Positions 55,473 through 64,000 of a DNA stretch of 64,000 nucleotides are shown piece after piece. Below the pieces are notes generated by a model. It saw only the letters and a list, made by a program, of their open reading frames with translations, was not told where the DNA came from and ran no database searches. Source of the stretch: Sphaerulina vaccinii (lineage: Eukaryota > Ascomycota > Dothideomycetes > Mycosphaerellales > Mycosphaerellaceae). Each line of letters begins with the position of its first letter. Position 1 is the stretch's first letter. The position numbers and the translations under genes were made by a program. The DNA is taken from NCBI GenBank assembly GCA_022570795.1, contig JAKUDP010000007.1, positions 2,046,001 through 2,110,000 of the forward strand, read 5' to 3'.

Positions 55473-58400
55473 ATGTTTTTCACTCGATTGTTCTCGCTGA
55501 TTTTGCAGTGCTTGTTGCTCCAGCGTATCTTTGCATCGCCATTCGAGCCGTTGCATGAGCGAAGCTCGAAAGAGTCGTGTGGACTGAATGGCTACAGCAA
55601 GAACACCAAGCCACATGCTTTGATCAAGAACATCTCGCAAGCCAAGTGTGGTGAGAAGTGCACCAAGGATGCTCGCTGCTCGATCTTCGCCCACAGCGTC
55701 AAGAACAACTGTCGTCTCTTCAAGGATGCTACGATATATGTCGCAGCAGCATAATAACCATATTACGATACTAATCTGTTGATAGCCAACACAACTTTCG
55801 ACCAGATAAGAAGGGCTCTTCGACTTGCTGGGATAGATCTTGCGTGAAGAAGCAGTACAACATCCCAGCCACGACATATTCCTCTCAAGCAGCCTTACCG
55901 ACCGACTACGACCGCGTCCTGCTTCCAACTCAGGATTATGACATCGATCGCTCAGACTCTCGTAACCTCGTGCCTGGATCTTCCGTGTCTCTCTCGTACG
56001 CTGAAAGCAGCCCTGGAACTTACATGACCCGTGTTCTGGCCACAGTCAAGTCTTCTGCTGGTGCTATGCTACTAGAGAACTCCGCGAAGGTCGTGCAAAC
56101 AAGCTGCACAGACACAGAGCTCATTATCGAATACACCGATAAAGCCTCTGCAGACTTGGCCAGAGGCCAGTGCAGGAATGGCGTTACACTGATCACTCTC
56201 TGCTCCGGCTACAATCCTGCCCACGAGCGTGGATACTATGTTATCATTGGAAAGTCTGAAGCTCTAAGTGCGACCAAGATCAGATACCCCACGCGCCGCA
56301 GCACTCTGCAAGACATCATCGGCCAACTGGAAATCAGCTATGGACAAGTCGTGAGACAGCCATACGGCAAGAAACTCACCACCTACACCCAAACAGCGAC
56401 CTCGTACTATGGCAAGAGCACTGTGTCTAGCACATCGCCTCCGAGCTCCTATCAGACCACGATGTCTTCTCTGTCGAGTTATGCCACGAGCACGACGCTG
56501 TCCTCTGCTACCTCGATCACACCATCGTCATCTACATCCACTAGCAACTCAAGCAGCATATCTACTCCCACTTCAAGCGAAAGTACTTCTAGCTTTACGA
56601 GCACGAGCTCTGCGACAGGCGATACGACTTCCAGCAGCACGACAGAGACCACTAGCAAAACTCCTACAACAAGCGAAACTACGTCTTCGACAATGGAGAC
56701 TACTTCCAGTAGCACAACAGCTACTACCACAATTGCTGAAGAGACGCTTTCGCCATCTGCGAAAGCTATCTTAGAAGAACTTACTAACGGACTGCCGCAG
56801 CCTGGGCCAGATGGCACAATCAGCATTCCTATCAGGAACAAAGCTGAGTTCCCAGCAAACCAGCCCATCGAAGCCGCCGACTTCAACGACGATCCCGAGT
56901 TCCAGTCGCAGCTGCAGGCTGAGCAAAGTGCCGATGGCCTAGATTCTGTCGATGTATTGGCCGATGGTGCCATTGATCTCCTGTCAGGTGGCGAAGACTC
57001 CAACATTGAGGACGGCAGCGGCATGGCGCTGTCGGAAATAGTCTACGCCGGCACCTCGGATGACGAGTACGAGAACGCAGCACCAGCAGAGTTACAGTAC
57101 AGTCGGCATCCGGGACTTCTACGAAGCGGGATGCTACACCCGCTCGTACTGTACCAGATGCTGTTCCTGTAGCATACGGTCTTCCCCGACACTCGTTGCG
57201 AAAGCGTACCTTCAACAAGCGCTACGCTACTGACACGTTCTTCGAAGTCATGGGCAACGATTTCGTGGGTGAGATCTGTGAGGTTTGTGGAGCTATGTAA
57301 GTTTTGCCCATACACATGCTCAGTGTGCATTGCTGATGATAATACTAGCTCTGCCGGCAAGGACCTGTATGATGCTGGTAAATGTTTACTTGGTGGCAAG
57401 TGTCCCGAGCCACCACAGGTGACTATCAATACTCTGGAAGGCTCTGCTTCTCAGACGTTCTCGTACGGCGTGAGATTCACTGAAGGAGTCTTCTTCAAAG
57501 ACTCAAAGGCAACAGTGCTCAGCTCCAATTGCGGCCTTGACGTCACGAACATGAAGATCGATGGCAAAGTAAAGATTATTCCAGCGTAAGCAATCCCAGT
57601 CCGCGACGTTCAGCTGCCAGCTAACGGACATCACAGTCAACTCAACCACCCAAAGGACTTTGTAATGTCTACCGACTTTGTGCTTACACAGTCCCTTAAC
57701 GCGAAGACTGTCTATAAGATACAGATTAAAGAAGCTGGTTCTGGTAGCTTCGAACGTCTTCTGGATACCAAGAAGGTCCCAAGCTTGTCGGTACCGGGTG
57801 TCTTCACCATGTCTCCCAGATTCCTCTTCTCTATGGGCCTCACCTACGATTCCACAGTGGCCGTGGACGTCCAAGCTGGCGGCGTCATCACATCAAGCAA
57901 CAGCCAAGCTCGATTCAATGTCAAAGCCAGAAGCATCTCAGATGTGCAAGGCTGGGAGCCAATGGCTGAGGTCACCTATCCGACTTTTAGCAAGCCTGGA
58001 CGAGTGGCATTGATGCCGTATGTAAAGACTGACGTTCAGGTATCCGTCAACATCTTCGGGCAGAATCTCGAGAATGCTGCTGTTGTGACCAACCAGTACA
58101 GCATGGCATTCGATGCTCAAGTCCTAGCCGCGACGGAATCGGTATCGAAGCGAGACAACGCGACTGAGCTGCTCAGTATCGAGGCACAGTCGCAGCCACA
58201 GAATCTGGCGACACGAGGAATCAGAGGATTCGGATTGAACTTACCAAACATGGATATGATCAAGAAGATCATCGAATCGATCAAGAATAAGCAGGAGCAG
58301 ACAGGATCCGCTCCACAGAAGCCAGTCGCTTGCGATGTCGGCTCGATGAAGCTGAATACTATCCTGCGCACCAAGATCGGTGCTGTAGTCAGTGGTGACA

Positions 58401-59158
58401 AGAAGGATCTGTTGAACAAGGACTACCGTTTCGGCGCAAAGTGCATTCCGTTTGCCAAGCCTCCTGGTTCAACAACTAGCTCAGCCATTCCCTCTTCCAC
58501 ATCTGCCTCGACTACAAAGGCTCCTACGACGACTCCGACCCCAAGCACACCTGCTGCCAACCAAGGACCTGTTGGCGCCCCACCAACATGCGGTAACGAA
58601 GGTCTGCAATGGACAGCAGTCTCACAGCCAGCCAACAACCAAGCTGTTGGCTTCCTTGACTTCGACCTCAACGCAATGAAGTCCAGCACCGAGACACTGG
58701 CTCAAGGCACTACCACCTCATTCGGCATCAACATGATCAGTGTTGGCTTTAAATTCTTCGGCAAGATTCGCAAAGCCTCCGTCTATGGAAGCGTACTTAA
58801 TCTCGAACACTTCGCCGTCAACCACAAAGGCTACATCTACGCTCGAGTCACTGGAAAATACACTTTCACTATCGACAAGCCGGATGATCTGCTCCTGCTT
58901 TGGGTCGGCAAACAGGGCTACACGAGGGATAATGCTGATATCTCGAACTCTTATTACGATGATAGGACTATGACTGTTACGAGATTGTTGCAGGCAGGTC
59001 AGTATTATCCTATTAGGATGGTGTTTGCACAGGGAGACGGAGAAGTTGGCTTGAGTGGTACCATTACGGATCCTGAGGGACAGGTCTTGCTTTCAAAGGA
59101 TACTGGGGCTAGTCCGTGGGTTGTGCAGTACTCGTGTGATCGGACTACTGCGCCGTAG
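55473..59158 (+). CDS. Large secreted adhesin-like protein with PAN/apple and GLEYA domains
   Basis: Proposed exons are join(55473..55732, 55786..57040, 57103..57296, 57349..57585, 57637..59158), 1155 residues. The last two introns have clean signals; the first two are less certain. The N-terminus MFFTRLFSLILQCLLLQRIF is a signal peptide. Residues about 35-100 form a Cys-rich PAN/apple-like module (SCGLNGY, CGEKCTKDARCSIFAH, NCRLF). A conserved middle domain follows, then a Ser/Thr-rich mucin-like stalk (about 290-410). Next come a Cys-containing region (CEVCGA...CLLGGKCPEPP) and a long all-beta segment resembling the DUF7029/DUF7223 pair. The C-terminal 190 residues are a GLEYA/PA14-type lectin domain (YARVTGKYTFTIDKPDDLLL, WVGKQGY). 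GLEYA proteins are fungal cell-surface adhesins. Intron 1 keeps the frame only with a GA...AG boundary. Confidence 0.75.
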
Positions 59159-59260
59159 TCTCTGTCGAGTCTGAGTTGAGGAACAAGGAAATGCTTCGAT
59201 GCAGCTTCGCCTGGTGTTGCGAATTTGGTCAGAGGCACAACTAGATCAACACGGCGAGAT

Positions 59261-60010
59261 GCAAAACAATCGCCCATGGCGAGGTACAGGCCATGCAGAC
59301 TACAACAGGTCAAGAGATCGCCTAGAAATGTCTACATATTGCCACATATGAGAAAGCACCAAGCATGCTGGCGACTTACTGACTGAGCCATATTGCCTGT
59401 ACGATCGTTGCAAGCTGAGCACGGAGATCGAATGTATACCTCCATACTGCTCTGGACTCCTCGCAAATGGCGGCCAAGACACAAGCAAAACCTCGCCGCC
59501 ACTTGTCCAACACATTGGCTCGCTAACATGGTGTTACAGTTTGAGAATTTACAAGTTTCTCAACAATTTCTTTCGAGCATCACTTACCTCATGAGGCTTT
59601 GACGACTTACCGACTGAGCCATCTTGCCAGAAGATGGTGGTAGACAGGTAAGATAGGACGTATGTATACCTACAGTTGAGATAGTCTTGTGCAAACATGA
59701 AACATTCGCCATCACAGCTTGAAGAACATAGCCCATCTTACTATTGAGCCAAACCCAATTGTAAAGACTTGAGGCCCAGTCTATGTGTGTATTCTGTCGT
59801 CTTATCTCCGAGGACACCCAAGTATGAATGGCTCAAAAGCCAACCAAAATGGACAAAACAAAACGAAATAATCATCATCGTTCGACTAAGAGATGGTTTG
59901 AACCAGGACAGATACTATAGTAGCATCGAGAGCTTATAGTAACACCCACGCTTCAATGTCAATAGCGTCGACAATTTACGAGGAGACCATAGAGCTAAGC
60001 ACGATCGTTG
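59261..60010 (-). repeat. Dispersed tRNA-like elements, minus sense (3 copies)
   Basis: Cores lie at 59370-59410, 59601-59640 and 59968-60010. The first two read, in minus sense, GGCTCAGTCAGTAAGTCG and GGCTCAGTCGGTAAGTCG, close to the canonical tRNA A-box region TRGCTCAGTCGG. The first copy is closed by GCAAAACAATCGCC at 59261-59274 (plus strand), an exact match to the terminator block of the other arrays, and its 5' end (GATCGT) can pair with it. No coding gene is seen in this stretch. Confidence 0.55.
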
Positions 60011-60393
60011 CGATTCGAGCCTCGTTCAATGTAGATGAGTGCCGACCCTGGGACAGGTGTTTGGATAGTTGGTCTTTGTTGATATTCACACTAAAGGCTG
60101 CCAATCAGCAAACGAGGAGGCATTGATCTCGATCTCAAAACCGTCGGAACCAATATGTCAGCTGTTGTATACGAATAGTAGAATACTATACTGACTGCCT
60201 TATACTTACTACGTCTCTTACAAACTTCTCTACCCGAGCCCTCGGCGTCGCATACGAGCTAGGTCTGGACTTCTTAAAACCTTTTCGAGTCACAATGTCC
60301 TTACTTAACTATGAATGTATGTCAATGCAGCCATCCTCCTTCGAGCTTATTTTTCGCGAAAGGCATATATTAGACCTAACTTTCCTGTCCACC

Positions 60394-60536
60394 AACGATC
60401 GTCCAGGCGATGTAGCCAAGTCAGGAAGTCGTTGGCTGGTGCTAATGTTCGAAAAGAAGTCGGGTAGTGAAGCGATGAAGGAGTCGATTGGTTTCAGGAG
60501 CTCAGGTTTGTCAAAATCTTGAGGCGATTGTTTTGC
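60394..60536 (+). repeat. tRNA-like element, plus sense, complete copy
   Basis: It begins ACGATCGTCCAGGCGATGTAGCC and continues CAAGTCAGGAAGTCGTTGG. It ends GAGGCGATTGTTTTGC at 60536. 5' ATCGTCC pairs with 3' AGGCGAT at six of seven positions, and the T4 run follows at once. The length (about 140 bases) equals that of the best copy at 50633-50773, although it sits alone and on the other strand. Confidence 0.55.
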
Positions 60537-60686
60537 TTAATCTTGTGCTCTCCTGTTATGAAATGTACGACATGGAGATCCTGGCAAACAGAAGGAACGG
60601 AAAGCACTTCATAGCACTTGCTCAAGCTGTCAGTTGACCTTCATAGCGGCTTTTGATCGCCTACCCCTCATCCAATCACCACTCTA

Positions 60687-60882
60687 GGGGATGTAGTTTA
60701 ACGGTAGAACACTTGCGCAATGCAGCACAAAACTCAGGCTTTGGTGTGTAAGGCCCACCTATCGGACACCCAGCAGCAGCGTTCTAAAGGCCCCCTCATC
60801 GGACATGGAGACGTGTTGGCAAGGCCCAATTATCGGACAGTGCTTGCATGCAGGAGGTATCAGTTCGAATTTGATTGTCTCC
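60687..60882 (+). ncRNA. tRNA-like gene split by an insert with three 19-bp repeats
   Basis: The 5' part GGGGATGTAGTTTAACGGTA has a tRNA acceptor strand and a D arm. The 3' part has a T arm (ATCAG-TTCGAAT-TTGAT) and TGTCTCC, which closes the acceptor stem with GGGGATG (two G-U pairs). Between them, inside the anticodon arm, are about 135 extra bases containing AAGGCCC-N5-ATCGGACA-like repeats at 60750, 60787 and 60821. TTTT at 60889-60892 follows. If the insert is ignored, the halves resemble a tRNA-Ala(TGC) of organellar type, which is uncertain. It is probably a pseudogene or an intron-bearing relic. Confidence 0.45.
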
Positions 60883-61006
60883 AGTATCTTTTGCCTTTGC
60901 ATGCCATCTTTTGCTGGTCTGATAAGTTCCATTTCGCGTGCCCAGGCGTCCAATAAACCTTCATATCAGTCCTTAATTCGTGACTTCTTATCAAATCCAC
61001 AGCAAC

Positions 61007-61092
61007 GGGGATATCGTCTAGTGGTCAGGGCACCTCCCAACGCGCTCCTTTGAGCGAGGTGAGGAAACGCGGGTTCGAGTCACGCTATCTCC
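61007..61092 (+). ncRNA. tRNA-like gene, 86 bases, no usable anticodon seen
   Basis: GGGGATA at the 5' end pairs with TATCTCC at the 3' end. GTCTAGTGG forms the A box and GGGTTCGAGTC the B box. CACCTC/GAGGTG forms an anticodon-type stem, but the loop is enlarged to about 20 bases and contains the perfect hairpin CGCTC-CTTT-GAGCG. No loop with U33 and a readable anticodon can be placed. TTTT at 61105-61108 is a Pol III terminator. It is tRNA-derived, possibly transcribed, and unlikely to decode. Confidence 0.5.
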
Positions 61093-61183
61093 AACGTCTT
61101 TATCTTTTGCCTCGTCGGTCGGCTCCTGTCATCTTCGGCTGGTTTGGTCCACGGAAGTCTTGTCATGACTTGCAGATGAGATA

Positions 61184-61343
61184 TCTTTTGCACCCTTTTG
61201 CTTCGAACAAAAGAGGTGTTGCAAAAGACATGCTTTTATTTGCTTGACGACTCTCATTCCACCTACCTTTGCCTTCCTTGGCTGTTGTGGCACACGAAAA
61301 TGTTGATATGACTCGCAAAAGAGATACATTTGCTCTCTTTTGC
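61184..61343. repeat. Two hairpins built on TCTTTTGC/GCAAAAGA
   Basis: TCTTTTGCACCCTTTTG at 61184-61200 is mirrored by CAAAAGAGGTGTTGCAAAAGA at 61208-61228. GCAAAAGAG at 61315-61323 is mirrored exactly by CTCTTTTGC at 61335-61343. The same TCTTTTGC string follows every tRNA-like gene nearby, so these may be terminator remnants of lost copies on both strands. Confidence 0.5.
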
Positions 61344-61372
61344 TTCAGACAAATGCAGTCTGCAAAAGAATG

Positions 61373-61550
61373 GGTCTCACTACGATTCGAACGTAGCTCT
61401 CTCGAACGCTGATGCACCGAAGTGCAAACGCCCACAGACATGGTCGATTGTGACTATCACGGGGTCTCCCCGGAAGTGGGCAAGCCCAGAGTGGTCCAGT
61501 CAACATGTCCTCGTTTCTTTCGAGCGCACTAACCATTGCACCACGAGACC
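61373..61550 (-). ncRNA. tRNA-like gene C of the tandem triplet, with an anticodon-loop insert
   Basis: In minus sense, GGTCTCG pairs with TGAGACC, CTCGA pairs with TCGAG as the anticodon stem, and CTACG-TTCGAAT-CGTAG is a perfect T arm with a B box. The D arm is GTGC-AATGGTTA-GTGC. The anticodon loop is replaced by about 110 bases. The insert's end contains TGCAC-TTCG-GTGCA, a stable UUCG-type hairpin. TTTT follows (AAAA at 61364-61367 on the plus strand). Outside the insert the body resembles tRNA-Gln of eukaryotes. Confidence 0.5.
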
Positions 61551-61645
61551 TTTTTCTATCCAGCAGTTTGTGACCGTATCTGTAGCTCATCTGTGTTGTG
61601 ACGGCGAACAAAAGTTAGGTTCAAGTGCATCGAGCAAAAGAAGAC

Positions 61646-61822
61646 GGTCCCACTACGATTCGAACGTAGATCTCTCGAAACGCTGATGCACCGAAGTACG
61701 AACGCCCCACAGACAGGCGATGTTGTGGAACGCCGGGAATCCCAGGATGTTTACAAGAGCCGCGAAGCTCAAGTACCATGTCCTCATCTTTTTCGAGCGT
61801 GCTACCGTTGCACCACGGGACC
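61646..61822 (-). ncRNA. tRNA-like gene D of the tandem triplet, with an anticodon-loop insert
   Basis: It has the same design as its neighbour and starts exactly 273 bp further on. GGTCCCG pairs with TGGGACC, the D stem GTGC/GCAC is perfect, the anticodon stem is CTCGA/TCGAG, and the T arm is CTACG-TTCGAAT-CGTAG. The insert again begins with AAGATGAGGACATGG and ends with a GTAC-TTCG-GTGC hairpin and ATCAGCG, while its middle differs. A TCTTTTGC terminator follows. All stems pair almost perfectly, so this is the best-preserved copy. Confidence 0.55.
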
Positions 61823-61918
61823 TGTTTCTCTTCAGCGGAATTGTGATCGTATATGAAGTCGAACTGAGACTGCCGGCAAAAGGAAGTTCTATGTAGTCGA
61901 ATCGAGCAAAAGAATAAT

Positions 61919-62122
61919 GGTCCTACTACGACTCGAACGTAGATATCTCGAACGCTGATGCACCGAGGTGCAAACGCCCACAGACCATGGCTATTGTGTC
62001 ATCGGTTTCGTATATTCTCAGTAGCGCGAGCCACGGACAATACAGTCCGTTTTTTTATGGCGCGAAGCCTCAATGCCATGTCCTGATCTTATTCGAGCGT
62101 GCTGCCATTGCACCACGGGACC
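61919..62122 (-). ncRNA. tRNA-like gene E of the tandem triplet, with an anticodon-loop insert
   Basis: Its 3' end lies exactly 273 bp beyond that of the previous copy. GGTCCCG pairs with TAGGACC (one mismatch). The anticodon stem CTCGA/TCGAG and the T arm CTACG-TTCGAGT-CGTAG are kept. The insert is longer (about 140 bases) and includes a seven-base A run. Its ends match the other two copies (AAGATCAGGACATGG and GCATCAGCG). The TCTTTTGC terminator is kept. 62123-62678 downstream shows no gene. Confidence 0.5.
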
Positions 62123-62678
62123 GGAGGTTGAATCTTACAGAGTAGTTGATTCGCTGGTATGCTTTGATCGTGTGTATATATGGATATCCATACCATCACC
62201 TGTTCTGCAAAAGGTGACAAGAGTATCATACCCTTCCGGTCTGGAAATGTCGTTGACGGAATATGCGAAGGGTTTTGCTCATGCAGGGATGTAAATGTCA
62301 CGAAAGATGGATACCGTGTGTTCCAGGTGCCTGAGTGACTAGAGATAGATGTGTGGCCCGACTAGATGGACTTGTATAGACTACTCGAGTTTGGAACGTG
62401 AAAAGATTTCTCTTCACCGGCCGGGCGCCAAGCTGGTCGAATGCCAGACACCTCGGCGAGCAGTTATTTGTGCTTGTATCTTAGAGCGTGCCCTTGATGG
62501 CGGTCACAATTTGAAGATGAAGTTAGACAATGCATGATGATGCAGGATGAGTGATTCACAACAAGACGAAGAGGTGAAGTCTTTGCGATTAGTCAGCACT
62601 GACAAGGGTACACACTTCGCCTCTTGGACAAACGCCTCTTCATCACTTACCATCAAATTCTATGAAGCTGAATTCAGG

Positions 62679-64000
62679 ATGGGACAAGGCCAGTCGTCCT
62701 CTAGCGATAATGGAGGTGCAGCCGCACCAGTCCAAGCAAAGACAAGTTACTACACACTTCTGAATATCGAAAGAACAGCCACCGAGGACGAAATCAAGAA
62801 AGCATACCGAAAGAAAGCACTCGAACTCCACCCGGACAGAAACTACGGGAACGTAGAAGATGCCACCAAGCTCTTTGCCGAAGTGCAGTCCGCATACGAA
62901 GTGCTCTCAGATCCGCAAGAACGAGCCTGGTATGACAGTCACGAATCTTCAATTCTGAAAGGCCAAGATCCTTCAGATCAGGGCGCAGTTCCAACATATC
63001 AGAATGTGAAGATAACAACTGCAAACGACATCAATAACATTGTAGGCAAGTTCAACCGAAATGTTGAGTTCTCTGATTCACCTTCTGGCTTCTTTGGCTT
63101 CCTTCGCGAGACCTTTGAGCACTTGGCACAGGAAGAAGATATTGCAGGGCAAATGGAAGATGTCGACAACCCGGAGTATCCTACATTCGGCCACAAAGAT
63201 GATGATTATCCAGATGTGGTCAAGAAGTTCTATGCTGCATGGTCTGGCTTTGCCACTGTAAAGTCTTATTCTTGGTGTGACCGATGGCGACTATCAGAAG
63301 CACCAGATCGCTTCAAGAGACGGAGAATGGAGCAGGAGAATGCCAAGTGCCGGAGAGATGGGCGTGATGAGTTCAATGAAGCCGTTCGTGCTTTGGTGCA
63401 GTTTGTGAAGAAACGTGATCCTCGCGTTGTGGTTGACACGAGAACGGAAGAAGAGCGCAGCAAGGCTTTACGTGATGCAGCAGATTCACAAAGGAGACGA
63501 GCTATGGAAGCAAATGCTGCGAAGCTTAATGATGCTGTGCCTGAGTGGACTAAGTCGAGAGAACCCGATGAGCACGCAGAACTGGAAGGCACGTTTGATA
63601 GCGACACGGAAGAGGAAGAAGTGTTTGAGTGTGTGGCGTGCAACAAGATCTTCAAGAGCGAAAAGCAGATGGATGCTCATGAGAGGAGCAAGAAACATCA
63701 GAAAGCTATCAAGGATCTGCAGTGGCGGATGAGGAAGCAGGATGCGAAGTTCGATCTGAATGGGAGTGGTGCAGCTACGCCTGACGTTGACGAAGACGAG
63801 CTGGAAGTGGCGGAGGACCTACCAATCGAGACAGAAGACCAAACTGCACAGTTGGAGGAACCACTCAGCGATTTCGATAATGATATGACGCCAGAGGATG
63901 AGCATGTCAAGCACTCAGATCCAGAACTCAGCGACACCGAAGAACCAAGTCCTTCCGCGAATGAAGAGACGAGTACCCCACCTGCAACAGAAAAGCCATC
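62679..64000 (+). CDS. JJJ1: J-protein Jjj1/DNAJC21 (5' part, continues past window)
   Basis: An open frame of 440 codons from ATG 62679 has no stop before the window ends. Jjj1 is the cytosolic J-protein that works with Hsp70 and Rei1 to release the export factor Arx1 from pre-60S ribosomes. The J domain occupies residues about 23-90: SYYTLLNIERTATEDEIKKA, the HPD motif at 51-53, and YEVLSDPQERAWYD. The Jjj1-specific block follows (FYAAWSGFATVKSYSWCDRW), then a charged coiled coil. A U1-type C2H2 zinc finger (CVACNKIFKSEKQMDAHERS) sits near residue 317, followed by an acidic region. A second C-terminal zinc finger would be expected beyond the window. No intron is needed in the visible part. 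Confidence 0.93.
   Translation, partial: MGQGQSSSSDNGGAAAPVQAKTSYYTLLNIERTATEDEIKKAYRKKALELHPDRNYGNVEDATKLFAEVQSAYEVLSDPQERAWYDSHESSILKGQDPSDQGAVPTYQNVKITTANDINNIVGKFNRNVEFSDSPSGFFGFLRETFEHLAQEEDIAGQMEDVDNPEYPTFGHKDDDYPDVVKKFYAAWSGFATVKSYSWCDRWRLSEAPDRFKRRRMEQENAKCRRDGRDEFNEAVRALVQFVKKRDPRVVVDTRTEEERSKALRDAADSQRRRAMEANAAKLNDAVPEWTKSREPDEHAELEGTFDSDTEEEEVFECVACNKIFKSEKQMDAHERSKKHQKAIKDLQWRMRKQDAKFDLNGSGAATPDVDEDELEVAEDLPIETEDQTAQLEEPLSDFDNDMTPEDEHVKHSDPELSDTEEPSPSANEETSTPPATEKP

Noticed and set aside
55383..55928. Minus-strand 181-codon ORF over the adhesin start
   Set aside because: It is antisense to a signal peptide and PAN module that are clearly coding, and has no family match.
61373..62122. 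CRISPR-like array, because of the regular 273-bp period
   Set aside because: The units are far too long, the genome is eukaryotic, and each unit folds as a tRNA.

Overview
This is nuclear DNA from a filamentous ascomycete, most likely a Dothideomycete of the Capnodiales/Mycosphaerellales type. The support is: short 48-60 bp introns with GT...CTAAC...AG signals; housekeeping genes of fungal type (ATG22, MED14, prefoldin 3, TSR4, RNA14, IMG2, JJJ1); fungus-specific families (2EXR, Cmr1-type regulator, GLEYA adhesin); and an AT-rich block with a strong repeat-induced point mutation (RIP) signature. The rank below class is inference.

Layout: 1-3060 is RIP-degraded repeat DNA. It borders two head-to-head 2EXR genes, the outer one cut off next to the repeat. 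Next come ATG22 (-) and MED14 (+), which diverge. Directly after the MED14 stop, in the same frame, lies an ORF of three tandem repeats. A prefoldin subunit 3 gene (six exons) follows.

The central 17.7-40.5 kb carries the core DHN-melanin locus: a 2188-residue non-reducing polyketide synthase (SAT-KS-AT-PT-ACP-ACP-TE, -), a CMR1-type regulator with two C2H2 fingers plus a Zn2Cys6 cluster (+), and a trihydroxynaphthalene reductase (+). The synthase would make tetrahydroxynaphthalene, the reductase acts on hydroxynaphthalenes, and CMR1 would switch them on. Scytalone dehydratase and laccase are not in the window. The synthase and CMR1 are separated by 10.2 kb in which I find no convincing gene.

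The right part holds TSR4 (-), an unrecognised gene (+), RNA14 (-) diverging from IMG2 (+), a secreted kelch protein (+) convergent with a secreted intradiol dioxygenase (-), a small NTF2/SnoaL-like protein (-), a large secreted GLEYA/PAN adhesin-like gene (+), and the 5' part of a JJJ1/DNAJC21 gene (+) that runs off the end.

The most unusual content is non-coding. At least 16 intergenic copies of a tRNA-like element occur in five places (13.7-14.4, 16.6-17.3, 49.8-51.0, 59.3-60.0 and 60.4-60.5 kb). The better copies have an acceptor-like 5' end (ATCGTCC), a Pol III A-box-like core (TGGTCTAGTGG), and about 110 bases later a pairing 3' end that runs straight into a T4 terminator (GGCGATTGTTTTGC). 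At 60.7-62.1 kb there are five further tRNA-like genes with acceptor stem, A box, B box and a TCTTTTGC terminator. Their anticodon loops are enlarged by inserts. Three of them form a tandem array with an exact 273-bp period. Together these may be an undescribed family of Pol III-transcribed tRNA-derived elements.
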